Source: Dysgonomonas sp. BGC7
GTDB taxonomy: Bacteria; Bacteroidota; Bacteroidia; Bacteroidales; Dysgonomonadaceae
Length of the DNA stretch: 64,000 nucleotides
Direction of reading: 5' to 3'
Assembly: GCF_001261735.1 (NCBI RefSeq)
Contig: NZ_CVRP01000013.1
Coordinates: forward strand, 175,242 to 239,241
Below, piece after piece: positions 27,207 to 35,826 of this stretch (its first letter is position 1; each line of letters begins with the position of its first letter). The notes under the pieces are model-generated. The model was not told the origin of the DNA and ran no database searches. It saw nothing but the letters and a program-made list of their open reading frames with translations. The position numbers and the translations under genes were made by a program.

Positions 27207-28025
27207 ATGAATATCGATTTTCCACCACCATCCAACGGAATATATAATAATGCAGGCAGTTGTAGAAAGCTTTGTAGTTATCTCGAACACGAGGATTTAG
27301 AACGGATAGAGAAAGGTATTTATACTGAAGGATTTTTCAATCTGACAGAAGAAAACTTGTATAAATCACAAGTTATAAAGGATATTGACAGCAACAAAGC
27401 TCAATTACTCAAAACCGATGCTAAATTTTATGCTATCCACATCAGTCCATCGGCTAAGGAACTACAAGCAATGGGTAGCACCGAACAGGAGCAAGCCGAA
27501 GCCATGAGAAGATATATTCGGGAAGTTTTTATTCCCGAATACGCCAAGAACTTCAATAAAGGCTTATCGGCAGAAGATATTAAGTTTTATGGCAAGATTC
27601 ACTTTAATAGGAATAGGTCAGATAACAATGAGGGTAATATGCATTGCCATATTATTGTCAGCAGAAAAGATCAATCGAATAAGAAAAAATTATCACCCTT
27701 AACCAATCATAAGAACACGAAGAAGGGAACTGTTAAGGGAGGTTTTGATAGGGCTAATCTTTTTCAACAAGCGGAAAAGGGTTTTGATAAGTTATTTAAC
27801 TATGACCGCCCACTGAACGAGAGCTTTGAATGTTATAATGCTATGAAGAGTGGAAGCATCCAAAAACAAATCAAAATGCAAGAACGAATGGATGAATTAA
27901 CTAATTCAGTACAACATGACGACATGAATTCAGTAAGTCAGTACAACAGTGAATCAGTAAGTAAGTCGGATAAACAGGAAAAACAAGAAGAAAATAAGAA
28001 ACGGAATAGAGGATTAAAGTTCTAA
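27207..28025 (+). CDS. btgB: BtgB-like relaxase (DUF5712 family)
   Basis: A 272-residue mobilization relaxase expected to nick oriT and carry the strand to the recipient. NIDFPPPSNGIYNNAGSC at the start and FYAIHISPSAKELQAMG precede the core. The metal-binding His cluster is in NEGNMHCHIIVSRKD (HxH, about residues 148-150), with SPLTNHKNT after it, as in the DUF5712/BtgB family of Bacteroides mobilizable transposons. The C-terminal 60 residues are a polar, Ser/Gln-rich tail. Confidence 0.85.
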   Translation: MNIDFPPPSNGIYNNAGSCRKLCSYLEHEDLERIEKGIYTEGFFNLTEENLYKSQVIKDIDSNKAQLLKTDAKFYAIHISPSAKELQAMGSTEQEQAEAMRRYIREVFIPEYAKNFNKGLSAEDIKFYGKIHFNRNRSDNNEGNMHCHIIVSRKDQSNKKKLSPLTNHKNTKKGTVKGGFDRANLFQQAEKGFDKLFNYDRPLNESFECYNAMKSGSIQKQIKMQERMDELTNSVQHDDMNSVSQYNSESVSKSDKQEKQEENKKRNRGLKF

Positions 28026-28088
28026 TTTTCAATGTGTCAAAGTTATTTCAATTTCAATCTAAACAATCTTATATTCTGCAAAAAAATA

Positions 28089-29657
28089 TTAATCATTCAG
28101 CGTTGATAGTGTTGGAGAGGATGAGATATTTTGATTTAATTTTCGCCTCAAAATTGGCAAATGCCTTTTCAGTTGCCTTTTAATAGCAGGCTCTTCCATT
28201 GTTGCCGAAGCTCTATTCACATAAGAAATGTAATTACCCCAAGTTTTTCTACCTATATAATAATTCTGAATTTTCCCTGAAGAATCTCTCATTTGTTTAT
28301 ATACTTTCTTTCTTTTTGCACCATATGAAGTAAATCGTTTAAATAGCTGGTTTCGAAATATATGTCCTTTAGATTTATTATTAATACTTTCAGAATAGAA
28401 TTTACTCCTTTTGATTGCTCTATTCATTCTGCTATAAAAACCGGCAATACTCGCACTCTTTAATAGAATTCTTTGTCCATCAAATTCAAATCCTAAATAT
28501 TCAATTTTATTTTTGAAAGGATATTTTAATCCTCTACATACAAAATGACCTTCATTATTCTTTTGTAATAAATATTCTTTTTCTTTTTCCTCTTGTATAT
28601 TAAGCCTTAAACGTTCGATAGAATTCTTTAATAATTCACGAACAATATCTTTATACTCCTTATTACAAACAATAATAATATCATCTGAATATCTCCTGTA
28701 TAGCCCTCCAATGCTAGATAAGTATTCTACTATTTTCTGGTCAAAATCAAGCATATAAATATTTGCTAAGACAGCACTAATAGGTAAGCCTTGTGGAATA
28801 CCTTTCTTTCGTTTACTTTTTATTTCATCAACTATTTCAAATCGATTATCATATATAAGCCTTTTGTTCTTTATTTCTTTTAAATCTTTTCTTTCACAAA
28901 AAGCGATCGCATGTTTTTTATTACTATATAAATAATTTATTTTTTTTATTCGCCTGCTTATTCTTTCAGAGGATGATTTGTTTTTGTTGCAGATAATTCG
29001 ATCTTTAAATAAATTGAAAAGTTCTTCCTCTTTTACATACGAGTACATTGTCGCATTTTTAAAAACCGTATAATGATGATTTGGTAATGTATCTTTAAAA
29101 TCGCATACATTAATCCAAGCCTTTTTTAGCAAATTATGGTCTAGACTATTAAAAAAATTAGAAATATCATAAACTCCTACGAACAATTCGTTTTCCTCTG
29201 ATTGTTTTATAAATTGGAATGCATCTCTTGCAAACTCAATATTACATTTGTTTTTATCTAAATCAGGTCTTGATTTATCAATGGGTACTTTTCGATAAGC
29301 GACTATACAATCATCTAATAAGTTATTTGTCTTTAAAATATTTTCATATTTATCCTGTATAAATTCTGCATAATATTTATAAATTATAGCATCTAAATGA
29401 CAGGCATAACAAATTTCTCTTTCTTTAACTGGTAAACGAGATTTTCTTGTTTCATATCCTTCTATATATTTCTTTCTATATCGTGAAGTCGTAATTATAC
29501 GCTGAATTAGGGGCATAAATGAATGAGAAGAAACAAATTGTTTATTTTGTACTGCTTCACATATCCACTTTTTCTTTTGTTTTTCGGTAGGGGGAACTCC
29601 TATGTGTAAATACCGCTTAGTATCCCACCAATGTTTTTCATATATATTTCTTGCCAT
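28089..29657 (-). CDS. Stand-alone reverse transcriptase of the defence (Abi/UG-like) kind
   Basis: A 522-residue protein when started at the Met before ARNIYEKHWW; the frame is open 24 codons further up, but that extension is hydrophobic and lacks RT sequence. In the 546-residue numbering of the full frame, motif A is YDISNFFNSLDH (Asp 188), motif B is GIPQGLPISAVLANIY (about 310-325), motif C is YSDD (347-350) and motif E is IEYLGFEFDG. An N-terminal HWWDTKRYLHIG block precedes the polymerase, and a basic helical region of about 120 residues follows it. No maturase/HNH (group II intron), no retron VTG segment and no DGR-type SQ motif are seen. It is transcribed opposite to its neighbours, with a long leader. 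The exact defence-RT class (DRT2, DRT9 or other UG) cannot be set by eye. Confidence 0.85.
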   Translation of the reverse strand: MARNIYEKHWWDTKRYLHIGVPPTEKQKKKWICEAVQNKQFVSSHSFMPLIQRIITTSRYRKKYIEGYETRKSRLPVKEREICYACHLDAIIYKYYAEFIQDKYENILKTNNLLDDCIVAYRKVPIDKSRPDLDKNKCNIEFARDAFQFIKQSEENELFVGVYDISNFFNSLDHNLLKKAWINVCDFKDTLPNHHYTVFKNATMYSYVKEEELFNLFKDRIICNKNKSSSERISRRIKKINYLYSNKKHAIAFCERKDLKEIKNKRLIYDNRFEIVDEIKSKRKKGIPQGLPISAVLANIYMLDFDQKIVEYLSSIGGLYRRYSDDIIIVCNKEYKDIVRELLKNSIERLRLNIQEEKEKEYLLQKNNEGHFVCRGLKYPFKNKIEYLGFEFDGQRILLKSASIAGFYSRMNRAIKRSKFYSESINNKSKGHIFRNQLFKRFTSYGAKRKKVYKQMRDSSGKIQNYYIGRKTWGNYISYVNRASATMEEPAIKRQLKRHLPILRRKLNQNISSSPTLSTLND

Positions 29658-30058
29658 AATCATAAAAAGAAAGCTGAGGATAGGAGCATTAATAGCAAAT
29701 GCAAGATAGATACACGACATAATTTCCATAAAAAATGAAAAAATACCACTCCTTATGTGTTAGAATCTTATTCATATCTTTATCAACTCTAATAACTTAT
29801 ACTACGATGAACGTTAATATAAATATCATAGGTACGATTACGATAGAATCTTCTGACTTCTTGATAGGAAGCTTGTTAACCTTAGCTTGTTCTCATGAGA
29901 CGATGCCACGTGATTACAATCATGTTGTCAAAGCTTGCCTCTTTAGAAGTTAAGCCTTATAGACTATTTTCTATAAGCATATTAACAAAAATCTAAAACA
30001 CGCATAAAGCTTTCGGCAAAAACCTTTTTCTCTTCTCAGCTTTCTTCTTTCAAATATA
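29658..30058 (-). ncRNA. Long leader / possible template ncRNA of the reverse transcriptase
   Basis: On the minus strand a perfect TAnnTTTG (TATATTTG, 30058-30051) with a near-match -33 box 19 bases upstream predicts transcription from about 30044. That is nearly 390 bases before the likely RT start. No ORF on this strand fills the space. It contains a stem gcttataga / tctataagg (about 29955-29977), several AGCTT repeats (near 29870, 29884, 29932 and 30008) and a run tattttttcatttttt just before the RT. Defence RTs such as DRT2 and DRT9 encode a template RNA directly upstream; whether this leader is one is inference. Confidence 0.45.
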
Positions 30059-30410
30059 ATTATTTTTTGCTTAACGATTAAATATTTAACTCGTTACTAT
30101 TATTTACCAATAACCCAACAATTCAGTTTATCATACAGAAAGCTAAAAGATAAATAAATAAAGAGTCAAAGATCTAGTTATCAATACATAAAAAATCTCT
30201 TCAAGATTTAGTTATTCCGCTTATGATTACCTTGCCGTTTGGAGAGGAGATAACCACTTGTCTAATACTAATTTTTGATGAGTAAAGCCGCTCATTACCA
30301 CTTACTGCCTCTACTCCTCATTCCCTCAAATCAATAAATATTTTCTATTTGTTTGTAAGTAAGTCATTGCAATGAAAATAGATTAAACAAAATTTAAAAG
30401 AATATTTGAT
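30059..30410. other. Intergenic DNA between the divergent RT and HTH genes
   Basis: AT-rich DNA without a credible gene. It holds a direct repeat (agatctagttat near 30170, agatttagttat near 30203) and a small hairpin (tgatgag / ctcatta near 30277-30296). It probably contains the promoter of the HTH genes, but no clear consensus match was found. Confidence 0.5.
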
Positions 30411-30686
30411 ATGAAAATTATAGCAATAGAAGAAAAGACTTATCAACTTATGAAAGCTAAACTAAAAGAATTCTCTCTTCAACTAAGGGAGTTATGTGGA
30501 AAAAGGGAAAATAAAGACGAATGGTTTGATAATCAAGAAGTCTGTCAATTACTCAAAATCTCTAAACGTACATTACAAACCTATCGAGATAATGGAACAC
30601 TAGCCCATTCTCAAATTGGCTATAAGTGCTACTACAAAAAGGTAGACATAGAAAAACTAATTGAAGCATCGATCATAAAAAAGTAA
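30411..30686 (+). CDS. Excisionase-like helix-turn-helix protein
   Basis: A 91-residue protein with one HTH_17-type domain: WFDNQEVCQLLKISKRTLQTYRDNGTLAHSQIGYKCYYKKVDIEKLIE (about 40-87). The N-terminal 35 residues are a charged helix. This is the small DNA-binding protein type that accompanies Bacteroides integrases. It is followed 4 bases later by a second gene of the same family. Confidence 0.8.
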   Translation: MKIIAIEEKTYQLMKAKLKEFSLQLRELCGKRENKDEWFDNQEVCQLLKISKRTLQTYRDNGTLAHSQIGYKCYYKKVDIEKLIEASIIKK

Positions 30687-30690
30687 GTAT

Positions 30691-30987
30691 ATGGAAATAA
30701 AAGATTGTAAGTCGGAAGATATTATTTTATTTTTTGAAAATCTAGATGAACTACTCAATTCCTTAAGAGAAGCTTTCGAAAACAATACGCCTACATTAAA
30801 TGGAGAAAGATATTTAACCAATAATGAAGTATCAGATATGCTTCATATTTCTCAACGTACTTTACAAGATTGGAGAGGTAATGGGCGGATTGCATATATA
30901 CAGATTAGTGGGAAGGTGTTGTATAAGGAAAGTGATGTATTAAAGTTGTTGGAGGAGAATTATTATAATCAAAACATAAATAAATAA
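30691..30987 (+). CDS. Second excisionase-like helix-turn-helix protein
   Basis: A 98-residue paralogue of the preceding gene: YLTNNEVSDMLHISQRTLQDWRGNGRIAYIQISGKVLYKESDVLKLLEENY (about 40-90). Such pairs commonly occur near the recombination or regulation modules of Bacteroidales elements. Here they precede the defence-like block by 58 bases and might regulate it. Confidence 0.8.
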   Translation: MEIKDCKSEDIILFFENLDELLNSLREAFENNTPTLNGERYLTNNEVSDMLHISQRTLQDWRGNGRIAYIQISGKVLYKESDVLKLLEENYYNQNINK

Positions 30988-31011
30988 TCAGTATCAGGTT
31001 CAAATATTATT

Positions 31012-31019
31012 TATCTTTG
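31012..31019 (+). promoter_or_regulatory. -7 promoter element before the ATPase/HNH pair
   Basis: TATCTTTG matches TAnnTTTG exactly and sits 27 bases before the start codon. No good -33 box is present at the usual distance, so strength is uncertain. Confidence 0.4.
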
Positions 31020-31045
31020 ATAGATAAGAATAACAGATTGATACT

Positions 31046-32872
31046 ATGGGATTATTATACTTGTATATTGAAGATGACGGGAAAAATATAAAGGACTGCG
31101 AATTTAATTTCTCTCCTGAATTTACCTTTTCGTTTGATCGAAAAGGTAAGATTATATCTATTACGTATAAGGATAATTATATTCCTAACTTTTGGGGTGT
31201 AGAAAATATAACCAATATTACTGCTGTTATTGGTAGAAATGGAGCTGGAAAAAGTAATCTTTTTAATTATTTAGTAAATAATATTACGTTCAGTAATACA
31301 TCTTCTATTTACATATTTAAGAAAGATGATGAAGTTCAAGTGTTTGCAGATGATAATATTAAGATTAATGCATTAATAAAAGAAAAGATAACTATAATTA
31401 CATCTACTAATGATATAATACATGAAAATTTGATCCATCCTATTATTTATTATAGCTCTAGTTTCTTTCAAGAGATTTATCTAGACGAATTTAGAAATAA
31501 ATCATCAGTAAATTTGTCTCTAAAGAGTTTATTAAATATTGCAATGCAAAATCATTCTATATTTGGAACAGATGCAGGTAGTTATATGTTCTCAAATGGT
31601 AAAATGATATCTTTAGGAGGAGCCTTATATTATTACAAATATGAAAGTACGCTGAGGCATATAAACTTAATTAATGCTTATCCCCAATTAAATATTGAAG
31701 ATATTAATATCCCAAAACTTTGTAGAATCCAAACAATAAGACCAACCTTTAATCGAAAGGTAAAACAATCTAAACAGCTATTGACTAAAGTAGAGAAATA
31801 TGGACAATTATTTCTTAACAGTTACACTACAGAAAAAGAGAGAGAAGATAATTATAAAGCTTTTTGGTATCAAGCTTTATTCTTTGAATTATATACTTAT
31901 TGTTTAGATATGGGATTTGAACAAGAGGCTGAAAGCTTTATAAATGCAGAAAAAGCTCTTCACTATAGAACATTCACTTACTTATTTTACAACAATATTT
32001 CTTTAATTAATAATGATACAAAAGAAATAAATGATTTATTCTTGAAATTGGATATTATCTTAGATAATATTCACACAAAACCAGAACAAAATCTTTCAGA
32101 ATCAATATTGTCTATTAAGGATGCACAAGAAGTCTTGACTGTATATTCCCTTTTGTTATTCAAATTTTACAAAAATATTGCAGATAAATATTCATATAGA
32201 GAAACTTCTCGAAAAGAGTTATATTTTGAACAATGTTTCAAAGTTGCATGGGAATACCCCTTGTCATCAGGTGAAGAATCCTATCTTGATTTCTTCGCAA
32301 ATCTGCATTATGCTAAATCACAGATAAATAATGATGCTAAACGTCTCACAATAATATTAGATGAGCCTGAGTTATCACTACATCCAGAGCTTCAAAGAAA
32401 ATTTATAAATATTCTTATTTCAATATGTCATATCGTATTTTCTAATTTTGAACTGCAAATTCTATTGGCTTCTCATTCTCCTATTCTGCTTTCTGATTTT
32501 CCCAAAAACAATGTTATATTTTTAGATAAAAATGAAGATGGAACATGTAGAGTTGTTGACTCAATAAGTAGAGACAATACTTTCGGTGCTAACATACATA
32601 CATTATACAAAAACAGTTTTTTTATTAAAGGCTTACCCATAGGAGAGTTCGCAAAGAAAAAAATAAATAAGTTATTTGATGAATTAGAGAATGGACAGAT
32701 AAGATCTACTACTTTAAAAGAAATACAATTAGTTGGTGAACCCTTGTTGAAAGATCAATTAATGAAGTTATATAAATATTGTGAAGGGATACCAGAAAAT
32801 ATGAATAAACGAATTGCTGAGCTTGAAAGGGAAATAGAAACTCTAAAAAAAAGGATTGATGATCAAAATTGA
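31046..32872 (+). CDS. AAA/ABC-type ATPase, PtuA-like (Septu-type defence pair)
   Basis: A 608-residue ATPase of the OLD/SMC-like group. Walker A is GRNGAGKS (63-70), the Walker B/signature region is TIILDEPELSLHPELQ (about 433-448), followed by LLASHSPILLSDFP (about 472-485, the His switch). The C-terminus is a short coiled coil (IAELEREIETLKKRI). It overlaps the HNH gene by 14 bases. In Septu, PtuA is the ATPase that assembles with the HNH nuclease PtuB and triggers nucleic-acid cleavage during phage infection. Other AAA-HNH pairs exist, so the assignment rests on the pairing and on the HNH type. Confidence 0.8.
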   Translation: MGLLYLYIEDDGKNIKDCEFNFSPEFTFSFDRKGKIISITYKDNYIPNFWGVENITNITAVIGRNGAGKSNLFNYLVNNITFSNTSSIYIFKKDDEVQVFADDNIKINALIKEKITIITSTNDIIHENLIHPIIYYSSSFFQEIYLDEFRNKSSVNLSLKSLLNIAMQNHSIFGTDAGSYMFSNGKMISLGGALYYYKYESTLRHINLINAYPQLNIEDINIPKLCRIQTIRPTFNRKVKQSKQLLTKVEKYGQLFLNSYTTEKEREDNYKAFWYQALFFELYTYCLDMGFEQEAESFINAEKALHYRTFTYLFYNNISLINNDTKEINDLFLKLDIILDNIHTKPEQNLSESILSIKDAQEVLTVYSLLLFKFYKNIADKYSYRETSRKELYFEQCFKVAWEYPLSSGEESYLDFFANLHYAKSQINNDAKRLTIILDEPELSLHPELQRKFINILISICHIVFSNFELQILLASHSPILLSDFPKNNVIFLDKNEDGTCRVVDSISRDNTFGANIHTLYKNSFFIKGLPIGEFAKKKINKLFDELENGQIRSTTLKEIQLVGEPLLKDQLMKLYKYCEGIPENMNKRIAELEREIETLKKRIDDQN

Positions 32873-33731
32873 ACATAGTAACTTAAACGAAGTCGCTTTG
32901 CAATACTTGGAGCGGATTAAGTCTCGAGAAAGACGGAAAGGAGAAGACACTCTTAAGTCTCATTATATTGAGAACATTGAGTCATTTATATTAGCCTTAC
33001 CTACCGAGTTTGCCCAAATAAATGAAGAGTTTGCTGAACTATATCATCTTGAAGGAAAAGATTCTTTCAAACATTTCAATATGTATATGGAAAATCAGTA
33101 TAGAGTAATGTGCTGTGAGGATGGTTATTGGCTATCAAAACAACTAAATATAAATACTTGTCCATATTGTAATAGACAATATACGTTCACAATAGATAGA
33201 AAGAAGAAAGCAAGACCACAGTTTGATCATTTTTTATCAAAATCAGCGTATCCACATTTAGCCCTTTCATTTTATAATCTTATACCTTGCTGCTCAATAT
33301 GTAATCATATTAAATCTGATGATGAGACAAAATTACTACATCCTTATTTTGAGGGATTTGGAGATAATTTTAACTTTAATATAAATCACAGAGATTACAT
33401 ACTAAATGAGACTCAAATCAATGTAATGTTTAACCCAACAGAAGGATGCACAGAAGACTTTATCGAAAAATGTAAAAACAATGTAAAAACCTTTGCTCTG
33501 CAAGAATTATATCAACAACATGTTGATTATATTGCAGAGGTTATAGATAAAGCTTATGCGTATAATAAAGCTTATTATATTGGGCTTGTTGAGGATTTCT
33601 CTAAACTAGGTAAGACTCCATCTGAGATCAATAAATTGATATTTGGAAATTATATTGATAAATCTGAAAACCAAAAACGCCCTTTATCTAAATTGACTAG
33701 TGATTTGTTAAAAGATGTTGGATTGAAATAG
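32859..33731 (+). CDS. HNH endonuclease, PtuB-like (Septu-type defence pair)
   Basis: A 290-residue nuclease taken from ATG at 32859; a TTG one codon upstream is also open. The zinc-bound HNH core is NTCPYCNRQY (about 100-109), then FDHFLSKSAYPHLALSFYNLIPCCSICNHIKS (about 125-157), matching the CxxC ... DH ... N ... CxxCN pattern of PtuB and retron-associated HNH proteins. The C-terminal half is helical. The start inside the ATPase gene makes translational coupling likely. Confidence 0.85.
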   Translation: MIKIEHSNLNEVALQYLERIKSRERRKGEDTLKSHYIENIESFILALPTEFAQINEEFAELYHLEGKDSFKHFNMYMENQYRVMCCEDGYWLSKQLNINTCPYCNRQYTFTIDRKKKARPQFDHFLSKSAYPHLALSFYNLIPCCSICNHIKSDDETKLLHPYFEGFGDNFNFNINHRDYILNETQINVMFNPTEGCTEDFIEKCKNNVKTFALQELYQQHVDYIAEVIDKAYAYNKAYYIGLVEDFSKLGKTPSEINKLIFGNYIDKSENQKRPLSKLTSDLLKDVGLK

Positions 33732-33773
33732 CTTCAAGAGGATACATATCTAACTAATTAAAAGATTATACTT

Positions 33774-35825
33774 ATGAGTATTCTACATAACATGAAATTA
33801 CCTAAAACATCGAAGCAAGAAGAACTAGAACAATTGTCAAAAGATAGGTTACGCCCTCTTTTCTCTCATGCTTCTTTCGAAATCAGAGAAGAAGTCTATA
33901 GAGATAAAGGGATAGATCTAACTATAGAGTTAAAGCACAATAACTTTTATACAAATTTTAGATTTCTCATTCAATTGAAATCTACAGAATCTAAGAGTCC
34001 GAACAAAGATGATTCTTATAGTTGGCAAATAGATACTTCAAATATTCAATATCTGTTAAATGGAGGTTTGCCAGCTTATTATATTTGTTATGTAAAATCG
34101 ATAGATAAATTTTATGTAAAACAACTAAATGAATTTGTCAGAGAGCTATCATTAATTAATGATGAATGGCACAATCAAGAATCCCATACTCTACGAATTG
34201 ATAGAGTCTTAAATGATGAGTTGATTAAATCTATTTATGACGAGGTTAAAACAAGATGCGAGGCTTCAAGGATATTAAATGATAGGTTACATATAACATC
34301 ACATGATAAAGAATCTCGCAAAGTACATATAACCTCAGACTATGATATAACAGATGAAGCATCTATTATTGAGTATATAGAAATATTTGGTATTGAATTA
34401 TGTAATCAGGGTAAGTCTAGTTTGGTTGTGTCTTTAAGCGAAAAGGTTACAGATACTCCTAAGAGCACGCAATACTATGCAACAGTTGGTGTCGCACATT
34501 ACCATTCCTCCAATTACTTTGAAGCTTTATCTTATTTCAGAAAGTCAAAAGTAAATAGAAGTGACACAGGTATTAAAGAGAATGATTACATTACGTTATT
34601 TGAAGCAAAGGCAAAATTTGCAATTGGTATTTTATCTTATCAAGAATATAAAGAAATATTAAAATCTTTAGAGAACTCAAAATTTTTATCAGAGTACACT
34701 AAAACGATGGTTGTAGTAAACAATTATTTAAGTAACATTGATTCAGAGGATAGCTTTCCTAAATTCAGGGAGGAAATCGTTAAAATAGGAGAAGATTACT
34801 CAATAAGCGAGAACGCTCGTTTTCAGGCAAAATGTGAGTATTTATATTATTGGGGTGATTATCTTAATACGCAATATATACAGAATGTAGCCATGATCAA
34901 TGCAATTGAAGAGTTTGATGAGCAAATTAACTCTTCAATTCGTCAAAAGTTTATTAATGGATGGGGACAGATTTACCTTGAATGGGAATCATATCTTAAG
35001 AAATTGGAAGAGGAATTACACGAAGCTGATAATTTTGTATCTATAGGAATCTGTAAACTACAAGAAATGAAAATCCGTTTTCAAACTATTGTTAGCGTTC
35101 AGACAATTAAGTTTGAATTAAAAAATTCAAACTTAAAGTTATTGCAAGATATTGATCAAGATGATGCTTTAATTACTATTTCAAATAATGCTGCAAACAT
35201 AGCAAAGAGATTTCATGAAAAAGGATATGTTGATAACGCAATAGTTGCATTATCTCTGAGATATGAAGTGTTGAAATATCAACATAAGAATGACAATGCT
35301 GAAGCTATAAAAAGTGAGATTTTATCTCTGATTGAAGAACATTCTTTAAAAGAATCTCTGACAAAAGTATCGCACTTGTTTAATCAAGGGGGATACCACG
35401 ATATGTTGATAAAGATGCTAAATGATAAGGTAATTAAGCGCAAAAATGATATAGAAGAATACAAAAATCTGGTAAAAGAAATGGAAGAACTGGATGATAA
35501 GGAAGAACAAGATAGTGCAAATACCAATAAAGAAGACCTTTGTTATATTCAATTGTTTCCTATTGGACATTTTGGTATTCCAGAAAGTCGATTGGATGGC
35601 TTTCTCGATATTTTAGCAATTGATAGTTATAAGCTTGTAAAAGCTCTGAAATCAATGATGGAGAACAGAATAATACCAGTCATCAATATCTTTAAACGGG
35701 ATATCAAAGAGGAAGGCTATGGAGGAGGAATGTATGATGACGAAGGGATTGAAAGTTGGAGAAGAATTCGAGATATAAGAGCTAAACTTTTTGAGGCTAA
35801 ATTTAAAAGACAAAATATAAGATGA
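33774..35825 (+). CDS. DUF4365-domain protein with helical (TPR-like) body, first gene of the unknown unit
   Basis: A 683-residue protein. Residues about 10-140 form a DUF4365 domain with the nuclease-like signature: KDRLRPLFSHASFEIRE, then RDKGIDLTIEL (Asp), then FLIQLKST (QxK), which is the D ... QxK pattern of PD-(D/E)xK folds. From about residue 200 to 580 the chain is helical with TPR-like features (YATVGVAHYHSSNYFEALSYFRKSKV). The C-terminus carries an acidic MEELDDKEEQD stretch. The next gene begins 1 base after its stop. It follows the HNH gene by 42 bases without a visible promoter, so all five genes may share one transcript. Likely a nuclease effector with a sensor body (inference). 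Confidence 0.72.
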   Translation: MSILHNMKLPKTSKQEELEQLSKDRLRPLFSHASFEIREEVYRDKGIDLTIELKHNNFYTNFRFLIQLKSTESKSPNKDDSYSWQIDTSNIQYLLNGGLPAYYICYVKSIDKFYVKQLNEFVRELSLINDEWHNQESHTLRIDRVLNDELIKSIYDEVKTRCEASRILNDRLHITSHDKESRKVHITSDYDITDEASIIEYIEIFGIELCNQGKSSLVVSLSEKVTDTPKSTQYYATVGVAHYHSSNYFEALSYFRKSKVNRSDTGIKENDYITLFEAKAKFAIGILSYQEYKEILKSLENSKFLSEYTKTMVVVNNYLSNIDSEDSFPKFREEIVKIGEDYSISENARFQAKCEYLYYWGDYLNTQYIQNVAMINAIEEFDEQINSSIRQKFINGWGQIYLEWESYLKKLEEELHEADNFVSIGICKLQEMKIRFQTIVSVQTIKFELKNSNLKLLQDIDQDDALITISNNAANIAKRFHEKGYVDNAIVALSLRYEVLKYQHKNDNAEAIKSEILSLIEEHSLKESLTKVSHLFNQGGYHDMLIKMLNDKVIKRKNDIEEYKNLVKEMEELDDKEEQDSANTNKEDLCYIQLFPIGHFGIPESRLDGFLDILAIDSYKLVKALKSMMENRIIPVINIFKRDIKEEGYGGGMYDDEGIESWRRIRDIRAKLFEAKFKRQNIR

Positions 35826-35826
35826 T

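Noticed and set aside
28089..30058. Retron, group II intron or diversity-generating element around the reverse transcriptase
   Set aside because: No retron VTG segment, no maturase/HNH part or intron RNA ends, no QG-to-SQ change, and no template/variable repeat pair seen nearby.
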